Below, piece after piece: positions 23,287-31,561 of a stretch of DNA of 32,688 nucleotides. Source of the stretch: Mucilaginibacter sp. (GTDB taxonomy: Bacteria > Bacteroidota > Bacteroidia > Sphingobacteriales > Sphingobacteriaceae); contig NZ_JAQBOW010000095.1 of NCBI RefSeq assembly GCF_028287845.1, forward strand, positions 1 through 32,688, in the 5' to 3' direction. A model generated the notes under the pieces. That model had not been told where the DNA came from, searched no databases, and worked only from the letters and a program-made list of their open reading frames with translations. The position numbers and the translations under genes are program-made. Each line of letters opens with the position of its first letter. The first letter of the stretch is position 1.

Positions 23287-25209
23287 TTATGCTTCCATCT
23301 CCATTATCTGCTCGGCAAGTCTCTCCCATTGCTGCTGAATTTGCTTTAACTCGGCTTGTTTTTGAGCATAAGCTGCATTGGTTTCCTTTAGCTTTGCAGC
23401 ATCATTATATATCTTATCATCAGCTAATTTAGCTTCCAGTTCTTTTACCGTTTTTTCAAGTCCGGCAATTTGCTCTTCCATTTTAGAAAGATCCTGGTTC
23501 AATTTTTTTAGCTGCTGATGTTTATTTTCTGAATGCTGTTGCTTAACCGGCTCTGGTTTTTTCTCTTCCTTTTTAGGTTGAGGTGCAGGTATAGCGGCTT
23601 TAGGCTCTAATTTACGTTTAGCTTGCCATTCATCATACTCGGCATAGGTACCGGGGTATTGTTTTATTTTCTGATCCTCAATGAACCAAATTTTGTTAGC
23701 CACATTATCCAGGAAATACCTGTCGTGCGATACTACGATCACGGTACCTTCGTACTGTTGCAAAGCCTGTATCAATATATTCACCGAAGCCATATCCAGG
23801 TGATTGGTAGGCTCATCCAGTACCAAAAAGTTGGCATCGGCAGTTAATGCTTTTGCTAAAGCAACGCGCGATTTTTCGCCACCCGATAATACTTTAATCT
23901 TTTTAAATACATCATCGCCGGTAAACAAAAACGACCCTAATATGGAGCGCAGCTCGGTGTCGGTATGCTTTGGGGCGAATGATTGCAGTTCCTGTAATAT
24001 CTGGTGCTCTAAGTGCAAGCTCTCTAACTGGTGCTGCGCAAAGAATGTTTGGGTAACATTATGGCCTGTAACGGCGGTACCTTCAAAATCCTTATCAGCA
24101 CCTGCTACAATACGTAACAAGGTTGATTTACCTTTACCGTTGGCCCCAATCAAAGCAATTTTATCGCCTTTTTCAATGATGGCTTCGGCATCATCCAATA
24201 TATCAATGGCGGGGTATTTTTTGGTAATATGCTCCAGTGTAGTTACATGACGTCCCGATTGCCTGCTGAATTTGAAACTAAAGTTAACTTCAGGGTTATC
24301 ATCATCCACATCATCAACACGCTCCATTTTATCCAGCATCTTGATACGCGATTGCGCCATTTTTGCTTTGGACGCTTTGGCGCGGAAACGCTCAATTAAA
24401 CGTTCTTCCTGTTTTATTTTTGATTGCTGATTTTTAAACTCGCCGCGCTGTATCTCGGCACGTAATGCTTTCTCCTCTAAATAGAAAGTATAATTACCCG
24501 CGTAAACATTCAGCTTTCCTTTGCGCGATTCAACCGTACGGTTTATCACCTTATCCAAAAACCATCTATCGTGCGATACGATTATGATAGCGCCACTAAA
24601 TGCTTTCAGATAATCTTCCAGCCATTGTATAGAGGGTAAATCTAAGTGGTTGGTAGGCTCATCCAGTAATAAAATATCAGGTGCCTGTAACAGAATTTTG
24701 GCCAGCATAACCCGCATGCGCCATCCACCCGAAAAGGTGCTTAGCTTACGCTGACAATCAGCTTCGCTAAAACCTAAACCTGCTAAAATTTCGTGAGCTT
24801 TATATTCAATATTATACCCGTCAAGCAATTCAAACTCATGCTGTTTATCGCTAAGTTTGTGTAGCAGGTCCTCGGTATAATCTGTTTCCAGTTTTTTAAG
24901 CAATACTTCTATCTCGTCATGCAATTGGTTTTGGCGCTCAAAAGCTTCCATTGCCACATGCACTATGTTTTTATCAGACGAGTACGACAACAGATCCTGG
25001 TTAAGGTAACCCATGGTAAGGTCCTTGGCCATTGATATGGTGCCCGATGTAGGTTTATAGTCGCCTACAATAATTTTCAAGAGGGTGGTTTTTCCGGTTC
25101 CGTTAGCGCCAATAAGGCCTATTTTTTCTCCGGGTTTAATATGCCAGTTGGCTTCATCGTATAATGCCCGCGCACCGATCTCGAACGTAAGGTTGTTAAT
25201 AGCAATCAT
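23287..25209 (-). CDS. ABC-F family ATPase
   Basis: 640 residues with two ATP-binding cassettes and no membrane segments. Cassette 1: Walker A GANGTGKTT (34-42), signature FSGGW, Walker B LLLDEPTNHLD. Cassette 2: GANGKGKST, signature LSGGEKSRVALA, and VLDEPTNHLD. The ~80-residue linker (P-site tRNA interaction motif) includes YLEEKALRAEIQRGEFKNQQ and basic helices, and the C-terminal 100 residues are a charged, Gln-rich coiled coil. ABC-F proteins act on the ribosome (translation factors such as EttA/Uup/YheS, or antibiotic resistance). The Uup-like tail suggests a housekeeping role rather than resistance. A one-mismatch promoter box lies just before the start. Confidence 0.92.
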   Translation of the reverse strand: MIAINNLTFEIGARALYDEANWHIKPGEKIGLIGANGTGKTTLLKIIVGDYKPTSGTISMAKDLTMGYLNQDLLSYSSDKNIVHVAMEAFERQNQLHDEIEVLLKKLETDYTEDLLHKLSDKQHEFELLDGYNIEYKAHEILAGLGFSEADCQRKLSTFSGGWRMRVMLAKILLQAPDILLLDEPTNHLDLPSIQWLEDYLKAFSGAIIIVSHDRWFLDKVINRTVESRKGKLNVYAGNYTFYLEEKALRAEIQRGEFKNQQSKIKQEERLIERFRAKASKAKMAQSRIKMLDKMERVDDVDDDNPEVNFSFKFSRQSGRHVTTLEHITKKYPAIDILDDAEAIIEKGDKIALIGANGKGKSTLLRIVAGADKDFEGTAVTGHNVTQTFFAQHQLESLHLEHQILQELQSFAPKHTDTELRSILGSFLFTGDDVFKKIKVLSGGEKSRVALAKALTADANFLVLDEPTNHLDMASVNILIQALQQYEGTVIVVSHDRYFLDNVANKIWFIEDQKIKQYPGTYAEYDEWQAKRKLEPKAAIPAPQPKKEEKKPEPVKQQHSENKHQQLKKLNQDLSKMEEQIAGLEKTVKELEAKLADDKIYNDAAKLKETNAAYAQKQAELKQIQQQWERLAEQIMEMEA

Positions 25210-25255
25210 TTGGCGCGAAGATACGGTTTTAAGCGGAGCTTAAAAAGAGAGATTG

Positions 25256-25311
25256 GTTATTAGAGATTAGTTATTAGTTTATTTACAATCTAATAACTAA
25301 TCTCTAATAAC
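25256..25311. repeat. 22-base perfect inverted repeat between convergent-type ends
   Basis: The arms 25256-25277 and 25290-25311 are perfectly complementary with a 12-base loop; the recurring word is TTATTAGAGATTAG. It lies between the SGNH hydrolase stop (25330) and the start of the ABC-F gene (25209). A related word (CTAATTACTAATCTCTAATC) occurs at about 31865-31885, so this is probably a dispersed intergenic repeat that may also end the SGNH transcript. Confidence 0.75.
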
Positions 25312-25329
25312 TAACCTCTAATCACCAAA

Positions 25330-26094
25330 TTATCCCTTCACCACTTTCAGCCAGGCTTCGGCCATTAAGGCTGCCCCGGCAGATGACGGGTGTACACCAT
25401 CAATTGTCCAGTAAGCGGGTGGTGCCTGTGTTATGGCCTTATCAAATGCCGCCTGGAATGGTACAAATTGCGCGTTATATTCGGCGGCAATATCAACCGC
25501 AGCTTTTCTGAATGTATCATAAGTTGGGTACCATTTCTCGTCGACGGCCTTAACACCCATTACTGCAAATGGTTCACAGATAATCAGTTTCACATTTGGC
25601 AAAGCCGATTTAGTACGGTCAAGCAGTTTTTTATAATCGGCAATGTAAGTATCAATGGTGCCTTTATAATCGTGGGTTAGGGTATGCCAAAAATCGTTTA
25701 CACCTATATGTATACTTAATACGTTAGGTTTCAAATCAAGCGCATCGGCATCCCAGCGGTCGGCCAGTTGGAAAACTTTGTTGCCGCTTATACCTTTGTT
25801 AAATATTTTCAAATCCATATCCGGATGTTTCAATAGCAATTCGCCGCCTGCCATTAAAGCGTAGCCATTACCTAATGCCGCGGCATTATTGGGAGCCATA
25901 TTAGTTTTGCTTCTGCCCGAATCAGTAATAGAGTCACCCTGGAAAAGAATAACATCACCCTTTTCAATACTTACTTTTTTACTTTTGGGTGCAGCTGCTA
26001 AAGCTGTTGATACTATTTGCGGAATACTAATGGCAGCAACAGTGCCAATAGAGGCGTTCCTGATAAAACTACGGCGGTTATTGTTTAAATTCAT
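25330..26094 (-). CDS. SGNH/GDSL hydrolase with Tat-type signal
   Basis: 254 residues. The N-terminus NRRSFIRNASIGTVAAIS has the twin-arginine pattern, so export in a folded state is likely. All four SGNH blocks are present: FQGDSITDSG (Ser55 nucleophile), a Gly in block II (FNKGISGNKV), IGVNDFW (oxyanion Asn, about 131) and DGVHPSSAG (Asp and His, about 236-239). The family removes acetyl or acyl groups from polysaccharides, peptidoglycan or lipids; Tat-exported copies in Bacteroidota are often carbohydrate esterases, so a sugar esterase is the best guess. It stands alone, upstream of and divergent from pyrD. Confidence 0.87.
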   Translation of the reverse strand: MNLNNNRRSFIRNASIGTVAAISIPQIVSTALAAAPKSKKVSIEKGDVILFQGDSITDSGRSKTNMAPNNAAALGNGYALMAGGELLLKHPDMDLKIFNKGISGNKVFQLADRWDADALDLKPNVLSIHIGVNDFWHTLTHDYKGTIDTYIADYKKLLDRTKSALPNVKLIICEPFAVMGVKAVDEKWYPTYDTFRKAAVDIAAEYNAQFVPFQAAFDKAITQAPPAYWTIDGVHPSSAGAALMAEAWLKVVKG

Positions 26095-26266
26095 GGTATG
26101 TATATCTCTGGGTAAAGTAGATCATAGCTCGTAGATAGATAGCAACTATGAACTTAGACGAGGCTAATATAATTATTCTTTATATTGTTCAAAGAAGAAT
26201 TGCAAATCAATAGAAAATCAAAAATCATCATCTATGATCCATGAATTATCAACTAAAATAATCTGC

Positions 26267-26274
26267 TAACTTTG
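26267..26274 (+). promoter_or_regulatory. -7 box of pyrD
   Basis: TAACTTTG matches TAnnTTTG exactly and ends four bases before the ATG, which implies a very short or absent leader. No TTG is found at 17-23 bases upstream, so the call rests on the -7 box alone. Confidence 0.4.
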
Positions 26275-26278
26275 CCAC

Positions 26279-27322
26279 ATGTATTCTTTAATTAAGCCCA
26301 TATTATTTCAGTTCGACCCGGAGAATGTACATTATTTTGTGACCCGAAATTTAAAGCGTTTTAACCGCTTTCCGGGTGGCGCGGCATTAAGCAGGAGTAT
26401 TTGGGATTTAAAGGATGGCCGGCTTGTAAAAGAGGTATTCGGCCTTAAGTTTACAAACCCGGTTGGGTTAGCGGCGGGCTTTGATAAAAACGGCGAATTT
26501 ATAAGCGAAATGGCCAATATGGGTTTTGGCTTTATTGAAGTAGGTACGGTAACCCCCCTGCCCCAACCCGGCAATCCAAAACCACGCATGTTTCGCAGTC
26601 CGGCTGATAAAGCTATTATTAACCGTATGGGTTTTAATAATTTGGGTGTTGATGTAGTAGCCGAACGCATAGCCGCTTATCGCAAAAATGCTTCGCCGGC
26701 ACAAAAGGGGCTGATAATTGGCGGCAACATCGGCAAAAACAAAAACACGCCAAATGAGGATGCCGTGAGCGATTATATTAAATGCTTCGACCGCTTATTT
26801 GATGTGGTTGATTATTTTGTAGTGAATGTAAGCTCGCCTAACACACCGGGGCTGCGCGAGTTGCAGGAAAAAGAACCGCTAATGCAGTTATTAAACACCC
26901 TGCAGCAACGCAATAGCAAGAATGGGGTAAGCAAACCCATCCTGCTTAAGATCGCTCCTGACCTTACCAATGAGCAACTGAACGATATTGTTGAAATTGT
27001 ACAACAAACCAAAATAGCCGGCGTAATTGCTACCAATACAACTATTGATAAAAGTTCTTTATCAATTAAAAAACTAAAAGAAGAAGCGGGTGGATTAAGC
27101 GGCACGCCTTTAACCAAACGATCAACCGAGGTTATACGTTACCTGGCCGAAAGATCAAAACATTCCTTCCCAATAATCGGCGTTGGCGGTATACATTCTG
27201 CTGATGATGCATTGGAGAAATTAGCAGCCGGCGCATCGCTGGTGCAATTGTATACCGGGTTTATTTATGAGGGGCCGGGGTTGATAAAAAGGATTAATAA
27301 AAGGATCTTGAACACGATTTAA
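26279..27322 (+). CDS. pyrD: Dihydroorotate dehydrogenase (quinone), class 2
   Basis: 347 residues. The enzyme oxidises dihydroorotate to orotate in pyrimidine synthesis with FMN and passes electrons to menaquinone. The N-terminal [15 protein letters not shown] helix pair is the class 2 membrane-associating, quinone-binding extension. FMN and substrate motifs follow: [14 protein letters not shown] (60-73), [37 protein letters not shown] with the catalytic base Ser186, and [11 protein letters not shown] near the end. No other pyr gene is adjacent. The stop lies inside a long imperfect hairpin (27311-27391). Confidence 0.96.
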   Translation: MYSLIKPILFQFDPENVHYFVTRNLKRFNRFPGGAALSRSIWDLKDGRLVKEVFGLKFTNPVGLAAGFDKNGEFISEMANMGFGFIEVGTVTPLPQPGNPKPRMFRSPADKAIINRMGFNNLGVDVVAERIAAYRKNASPAQKGLIIGGNIGKNKNTPNEDAVSDYIKCFDRLFDVVDYFVVNVSSPNTPGLRELQEKEPLMQLLNTLQQRNSKNGVSKPILLKIAPDLTNEQLNDIVEIVQQTKIAGVIATNTTIDKSSLSIKKLKEEAGGLSGTPLTKRSTEVIRYLAERSKHSFPIIGVGGIHSADDALEKLAAGASLVQLYTGFIYEGPGLIKRINKRILNTI

Positions 27323-27391
27323 AAGATTTAAAGGATTTGTTTGATTATTTGTATGCAATCATGGTAATCCTAAAATCCTATAAATCGTGTT
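27311..27391. repeat. Long imperfect inverted repeat at the pyrD 3' end
   Basis: AACACGATTTA (27311-27321) pairs perfectly with TAAATCGTGTT (27381-27391), and the inner parts (AAGGATTT against AAATCCTA) pair in part. It overlaps the last codons of pyrD. It may end that transcript; the CACGATTTAAAGGATTT-type word looks like a dispersed repeat. Confidence 0.6.
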
Positions 27392-27403
27392 TAAAATCAC
27401 TCC

Positions 27404-27438
27404 ATAAAAAAATCCTGTCGGCCTAAACCAACAGGATT
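27404..27438 (-). terminator. Terminator of the tRNA-Cys/57-residue protein transcript
   Basis: Stem AATCCTGT (27411-27418) with ACAGGATT (27431-27438), extended inward by GG/CC after one mismatch. On the minus strand it is followed by seven T. It lies 22 bases after the stop of the small-protein gene. Confidence 0.85.
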
Positions 27439-27460
27439 AAAAAATCACAAATTTTATTAA

Positions 27461-27634
27461 TTATTTACCTGCTGCGATAGCTAAAGCAGCATTGTTTTTT
27501 GCAACCTGACTCTTAGGAGACTCAGCTGAACGGCTTCCCGGCTCAAGGTTGGTAGCATTCTTTAAAAACTGAACTTCCAATCTTGAAAAAGTTTTGTTTC
27601 TTCTGTCTTTTCTTTTTAAACGTGTTACGCCCAT
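27461..27634 (-). CDS. Small conserved-looking basic protein (57 residues)
   Basis: An ATG-to-stop frame of 57 codons, starting MGVTRLKRKDRRNKTF and ending NNAALAIAAGK. The first 20 residues are strongly basic (nine Lys/Arg), the middle is SRLEVQFLKNATNLEP and the end is Ala-rich; there is no signal peptide or membrane helix. I have no firm family, but I believe similar short proteins occur in related Bacteroidota. It lies 35 bases downstream of tRNA-Cys on the same strand, with no promoter of its own and with a strong terminator 22 bases after it, so it probably shares the tRNA-Cys transcript. The basic N-terminus suggests RNA or ribosome binding (inference). Confidence 0.75.
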   Translation of the reverse strand: MGVTRLKRKDRRNKTFSRLEVQFLKNATNLEPGSRSAESPKSQVAKNNAALAIAAGK

Positions 27635-27668
27635 GATGCTTTATTTTTTTAATGTTTTGTTAACCTCG

Positions 27669-27739
27669 AGGTCGGGAGCGGATTCGAACCGCTGTAAAAG
27701 GTTTTGCAGACCTCTGCCTAGCCACTCGGCCACCCGACC
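27669..27739 (-). tRNA. tRNA-Cys (GCA)
   Basis: Read on the minus strand: acceptor GGTCGGG with CCCGACC (27739-27733 and 27676-27670), discriminator T (27669) as is typical for tRNA-Cys, anticodon loop CTGCAAA with GCA at 27707-27705, and T-loop GTTCGAA. CCA is not encoded. It lies between the SpoU methyltransferase gene and the 57-residue protein gene. Confidence 0.96.
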
Positions 27740-27753
27740 AATTTTAAGGATTG

Positions 27754-27784
27754 CAAAAATAACAATAAATTTATTGCCTGCCAA
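27754..27784 (-). promoter_or_regulatory. Promoter of tRNA-Cys
   Basis: On the minus strand TTG (27784-27782), a 20-base spacer and TATTTTTG (27761-27754) match the consensus exactly, 15 bases before the tRNA 5' end. Same spacing as the tRNA-Asn and toxin-antitoxin promoters. Confidence 0.68.
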
Positions 27785-27787
27785 CAT

Positions 27788-28537
27788 TTATTTGAGCTTA
27801 TTTCTGTTTATTTCTGAACAGAATATGGCCGTAGCAATAGCAACATTCAATGATTCGGCATTACCGGCGCGTGGTATAGTTATGGCTTTGTTAACCAATT
27901 GCTTAACTTCTTCACTTAATCCGTTACCTTCATTACCCATTACAACCAACCCTTCGCTGCCAAAATTTGTGTTGTAAATATTTTCACCATCCAGCAAAGC
28001 GCCGTATACGGGCAGGTTTATTTGTGATAAAACAGCAGGCAGATCAACATAATGAACATTTATCCGCGAAAGCGAGCCCATGGTAGCCTGTACAACTTTT
28101 GGGTTATAAACCTCAACACAATCTTCAGAGCATATTATATGATCAATGCCAAACCAATCTGCGGTACGAATAATAGTGCCCATATTGCCCGGGTCTTGAA
28201 TACTATCTAACACTATTGAGAATTTTTTGTTAAGCATATTATAATTTAAACCGGGCCATTGTGGTATTTTAACCACCGCAATAACATCCGGAGCAGTTTT
28301 TAAAGAACTTATTTTGCCCATGATGGTTAATGAAATCTCCAGAGAGTTCATTTTTTGCGATAATTTGAGCAATTTTGGAGCAATTGCGGGCGTATAGTAA
28401 ACTGCTTCAATTTGGTAAGCCGAATTAATAAATTCGCTAACTGATTTGTAGCCTTCAACTAAGAATAAGCCATGTTCCCTGCGAAATTTTTTATGTTGTA
28501 AGGACTGTAATAAACCGATCTGAGATTTTGAAAGCAT
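27788..28537 (-). CDS. TrmH/SpoU-family RNA 2'-O-methyltransferase
   Basis: 249 residues from the ATG at 28537 (a TTG at 28549 would add four). The N-terminal region (LLQSLQHKKFRREHGLFLVEG) is the SpoU substrate-binding module, and the C-terminal half is the SPOUT knot: VLDSIQDPGNMGTIIRTADWF, VVMGNEGNGLSEEV and ITIPRAGNAESLNVAIATA, which bind S-adenosylmethionine. The family methylates ribose 2'-OH of rRNA or tRNA; this group is usually called an rRNA (RlmB-like) methyltransferase. The 5' end overlaps that of the divergent tamL-like gene by ten bases. The target nucleotide cannot be read from the sequence. Confidence 0.88.
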   Translation of the reverse strand: MLSKSQIGLLQSLQHKKFRREHGLFLVEGYKSVSEFINSAYQIEAVYYTPAIAPKLLKLSQKMNSLEISLTIMGKISSLKTAPDVIAVVKIPQWPGLNYNMLNKKFSIVLDSIQDPGNMGTIIRTADWFGIDHIICSEDCVEVYNPKVVQATMGSLSRINVHYVDLPAVLSQINLPVYGALLDGENIYNTNFGSEGLVVMGNEGNGLSEEVKQLVNKAITIPRAGNAESLNVAIATAIFCSEINRNKLK

Positions 28538-30912
28538 ATATATATACAAATAGTTACCGCGTTACAATATTAGGTATTCTTCTGCTCTTTATAGGATCGG
28601 GGTGTAGTTTAACACGCGGACTTAAGGGCAATGAGTCGCTGGTGCGTAAAGTGACCATTAAGGGGATGGACCCTGAATTTGCCGAGTTGGCATTAAACTA
28701 TGTTGATAAACAACAGCAACCTAACAACGTAATTAACCTGCAACTTTATTACCTGTTTAATAAAAAAGGCAAAAGAAGCATTGGCGAGTCGCCGGCGATA
28801 TTAGACAGTAACCTGGTTGAGTTTTCGCGTGTACAAATAGAAAAATTTATACAAAGCAAAGGCTATCTAAAGGCAAAAGTGGCTGATACCATTATTATTA
28901 AAAAGAAAAAAGCCCAACTAATATTTACTACTACACAAGGGCCGATGTTTAGGATACGGAAATTTGATGATAGTATTCCTGATCAAAAGGTGCGCGCGCT
29001 GTATCGGGCTAACCGTAATAAATTTTCGCACTTACAGCCCGGCGGGCGCTTTGATACCGATAGTGTAGCTTATGAACGTGATGCGTTTTTCACGCTAATG
29101 AAACGTAATGGCTACTATGATTTTTATCGTCAGTATATCAATTTTACCTATGATTCTACTTATAACAGTAGTGTTGTAGACCTAAGAATGATAATTGATA
29201 ATCCGCCTGATAAGCCGGCGCATCCCATTTATACTATTAATAACACACTTATTACTATCTCTGCCAGTAACGGTCGAAATACAGGTACTGCGGATACTAT
29301 ACAAGTTGATTCGCAATTTAGGTTCGTAGATTATTCGCACAAGTTTAAACCCCACACAGTTACAGATTACGTTTATCAGCTAAAGGGCGACCTGTTTAAT
29401 ACCGATATGCAAACGGTAACAACTTCGCGCCTTTCAGAATTAAATGTTTTCAGGAATGTACCCAATCCAACCTATACCAAAACATCCGATAGTACTAACC
29501 GGCTGAATACCAAAATTGATATTATACCACTCAAGCAAATGTCTGACCGTGTGGAGGGCGAGTTTTTATTTAGCGGGGGCCGATATGGCTATAATATAGG
29601 CAATACGTTTACAGATCGTAATATGTTTAAGCAGGCGGTAACTTTACAGGTAAAACTTAATTTTAGCATATTGTATGATAATGGGCGCAATTCTGTAAAT
29701 TCAACTGGGATTGAGAACCAGGACTTTAAAATAGGTGCAAGTTTGATCTATCCGCGCTTGCTGTTGCCGTTTACTGTTACCAGGCCGGGTAAACATGGCG
29801 TACCCCACACCACATTTTCAACCAATTATTCGCTGTTTTATCAAAAAGGATTGGTTGAAAGAACAAGTTTTATTAACTCGCTTACCTATGATTTCATGGA
29901 GACGGCTAATAAAATTCATAGTGTAACCCCTATAAATATTGAATTTTCTAAAGGATCCATTGATCCTACTGCCTATCAGGAATTGTTAAGTCAAAACCGC
30001 TATTCGTATATTTATTTAATTGGCCGTACCATATTTACCACGGGCAGCCAGTATACTTACCAGGCTAATGGCAACCTGTTAAACACATTTGGCAATTTTA
30101 CTTATTTCAGGGGATCGCTTGATGTTGGTGGCAACTTCCTTTCGGGTGTAAGTAATGTATTAAACACGCCTAAAGATACCCTGGGCCAGCGTACACTTTT
30201 TGGCTATACCTTTGCCCAATATTCAAAGGCCGAGATAGATTTCCGTGTGTACCGTAGCTTGGGTGGCGAGAATCAATTCGTATTCAGGATAAACCCCGGT
30301 ATAGGTGTTCCTTATGGTAACAGCAGCCAATTAATATTCGAAAAGAATTTTTATGCAGGCGGTGCAAATGATATGCGGGCATGGCTGCCCCGCACGCTGG
30401 GCCCCGGCCAGTTTAACCGCGCGACAGCTTATGGCCCGCCGGGAACACCTAATGCCCCGTCAGCCGGAGATATTTTGCGTACAAGATTAAAATATATTGA
30501 CCAGTTTGGCGAAATAAAATTTATTACCAACGCAGAGTACCGCACCAAATTGGCTAATGACTTTTTTGGCTCTATATTAAGAGGTGCCCTGTTTGTGGAT
30601 GCAGGTAATGTTTGGCGGTTAAACAAACAGACGGATAGCCCTAACGGCGAATTCAGGTTCAATAATGTACTACAATCTACCGCGATTGGTATTGGCGGCG
30701 GTTTGCGGTTTGATGTAAGCTTCTTTGTATTCAGGCTTGACGCGGCATTTAAATTTAAAGATCCTCAGTTTAACGGTGCAGATCAATGGGTGCTTATTAA
30801 TCACGCTGATGAGTTGTTTCACAGTGGAACATTTAAAAATAATTACTTGCAAGCCAATGGCGAAAGTTACAACTTTATGCAGCTTAATTTTGGTATAGGA
30901 ATGCCTTTTTGA
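28528..30912 (+). CDS. tamL: BamA/TamA-family outer-membrane protein, TamL-like lipoprotein
   Basis: 794 residues. A lipoprotein signal (RVTILGILLLFIGSGC) puts the lipidated cysteine at 26. Then come POTRA-like repeats (about residues 40-330; for example VTIKGMDPEFAELALNY, FRIRKFDDSIPDQKV) and a C-terminal 16-strand-type barrel with GGANDMRAWLPRTLGPG and the ending FMQLNFGIGMPF. A lipidated TamA homologue, TamL, is the Bacteroidota form and works with TamB to place lipids or proteins in the outer membrane. The only start that keeps the signal peptide is a TTG at 28528; no in-frame ATG or GTG lies nearby. The gene stands alone, head to head with the SpoU gene. Symbol given by family resemblance. 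Confidence 0.82.
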   Translation: MKAYIYTNSYRVTILGILLLFIGSGCSLTRGLKGNESLVRKVTIKGMDPEFAELALNYVDKQQQPNNVINLQLYYLFNKKGKRSIGESPAILDSNLVEFSRVQIEKFIQSKGYLKAKVADTIIIKKKKAQLIFTTTQGPMFRIRKFDDSIPDQKVRALYRANRNKFSHLQPGGRFDTDSVAYERDAFFTLMKRNGYYDFYRQYINFTYDSTYNSSVVDLRMIIDNPPDKPAHPIYTINNTLITISASNGRNTGTADTIQVDSQFRFVDYSHKFKPHTVTDYVYQLKGDLFNTDMQTVTTSRLSELNVFRNVPNPTYTKTSDSTNRLNTKIDIIPLKQMSDRVEGEFLFSGGRYGYNIGNTFTDRNMFKQAVTLQVKLNFSILYDNGRNSVNSTGIENQDFKIGASLIYPRLLLPFTVTRPGKHGVPHTTFSTNYSLFYQKGLVERTSFINSLTYDFMETANKIHSVTPINIEFSKGSIDPTAYQELLSQNRYSYIYLIGRTIFTTGSQYTYQANGNLLNTFGNFTYFRGSLDVGGNFLSGVSNVLNTPKDTLGQRTLFGYTFAQYSKAEIDFRVYRSLGGENQFVFRINPGIGVPYGNSSQLIFEKNFYAGGANDMRAWLPRTLGPGQFNRATAYGPPGTPNAPSAGDILRTRLKYIDQFGEIKFITNAEYRTKLANDFFGSILRGALFVDAGNVWRLNKQTDSPNGEFRFNNVLQSTAIGIGGGLRFDVSFFVFRLDAAFKFKDPQFNGADQWVLINHADELFHSGTFKNNYLQANGESYNFMQLNFGIGMPF

Positions 30913-31027
30913 TGTACAGATATGCAAATGCGTGGATGTGCAAATGCATAATATCAGGTTATAATTTCTATCAATTCATTAAATTCATTTGCACATCTGC
31001 ATATCCGCACATTTGCACATTTGCACA
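30913..31027. repeat. Imperfect inverted repeat between tamL-like gene and unknown gene
   Basis: The gap between the two convergent genes is filled by copies of GTGCAAATG and its complement (for example GGATGTGCAAATGC at about 30933-30946 and repeated CATTTGCACAT near 31010-31027). The halves pair imperfectly. It looks like a dispersed intergenic repeat that can act as a barrier on both strands. Confidence 0.65.
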
Positions 31028-31561
31028 TCAAAATATCCCCTTCAACCCGTCAAATATACTTTCAAAGAAAGTAGGCATGGTAAGGCCGTTATGATGGTTA
31101 AAGTATAAGAAGATACAGAAGATAACTATGGCTATAATGATAAACCGCTTAAACATATAGCCAAGCAAAACCAACGCTAATGGTATTATTAATAATAATA
31201 CCCAGCTAATATGAAACGGACGTAGCTTACCATCCTGTTTATAGATATAGTAAAGCATGGAATGGGTGCCACTATCATTAATATGTTTTACATAGAAAAA
31301 GCTCGACTTATCTAATTTATGACGATAAAAGGCTGTCCCCTTATCAAACTTCATTTGCTCCAGGAAACCGTTTATAGTAAAGCTAAACACCCCGTCAACT
31401 TTTTCCTGTATGTTGCCAACCGAATCAGTTGCTACAACGGCTATTTCACTATCGGCAAATGGATTATCTTTAACAACAAAATGATTAATACTTATAGTAT
31501 CAGCAAAAACAAAACTATTTGCTATTAGCAATAAGAAAACAACAAATAATATTTTTTTCAT
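31028..31561 (-). CDS. Membrane-anchored protein of unknown function (177 residues)
   Basis: I do not recognise this protein. A signal peptide (residues 1-20, ending FVFA) precedes a mostly beta region of about 95 residues (SINHFVVKDNPFADSEIAVV, GVFSFTINGF, FFYVKHINDSGTHSML), then two hydrophobic segments (about 119-136 and 139-154) and a short tail with FFESIFDG. The layout suggests a periplasmic domain anchored in the inner membrane through a hairpin of two helices. The start is ATG and its upstream region has no clear promoter. It converges with the tamL-like gene; no link in function is visible. Confidence 0.7.
   Translation of the reverse strand: MKKILFVVFLLLIANSFVFADTISINHFVVKDNPFADSEIAVVATDSVGNIQEKVDGVFSFTINGFLEQMKFDKGTAFYRHKLDKSSFFYVKHINDSGTHSMLYYIYKQDGKLRPFHISWVLLLIIPLALVLLGYMFKRFIIIAIVIFCIFLYFNHHNGLTMPTFFESIFDGLKGIF

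Noticed and set aside
23804..24250. 148-codon plus-strand frame opposite the ABC-F gene
   Set aside because: It lies over the conserved second ATPase cassette in antisense and has no start context or motif.
27594..27977. 127-codon plus-strand frame across tRNA-Cys and the SpoU gene
   Set aside because: It spans a tRNA and the starts/ends of two minus-strand genes, so it is not a real gene.
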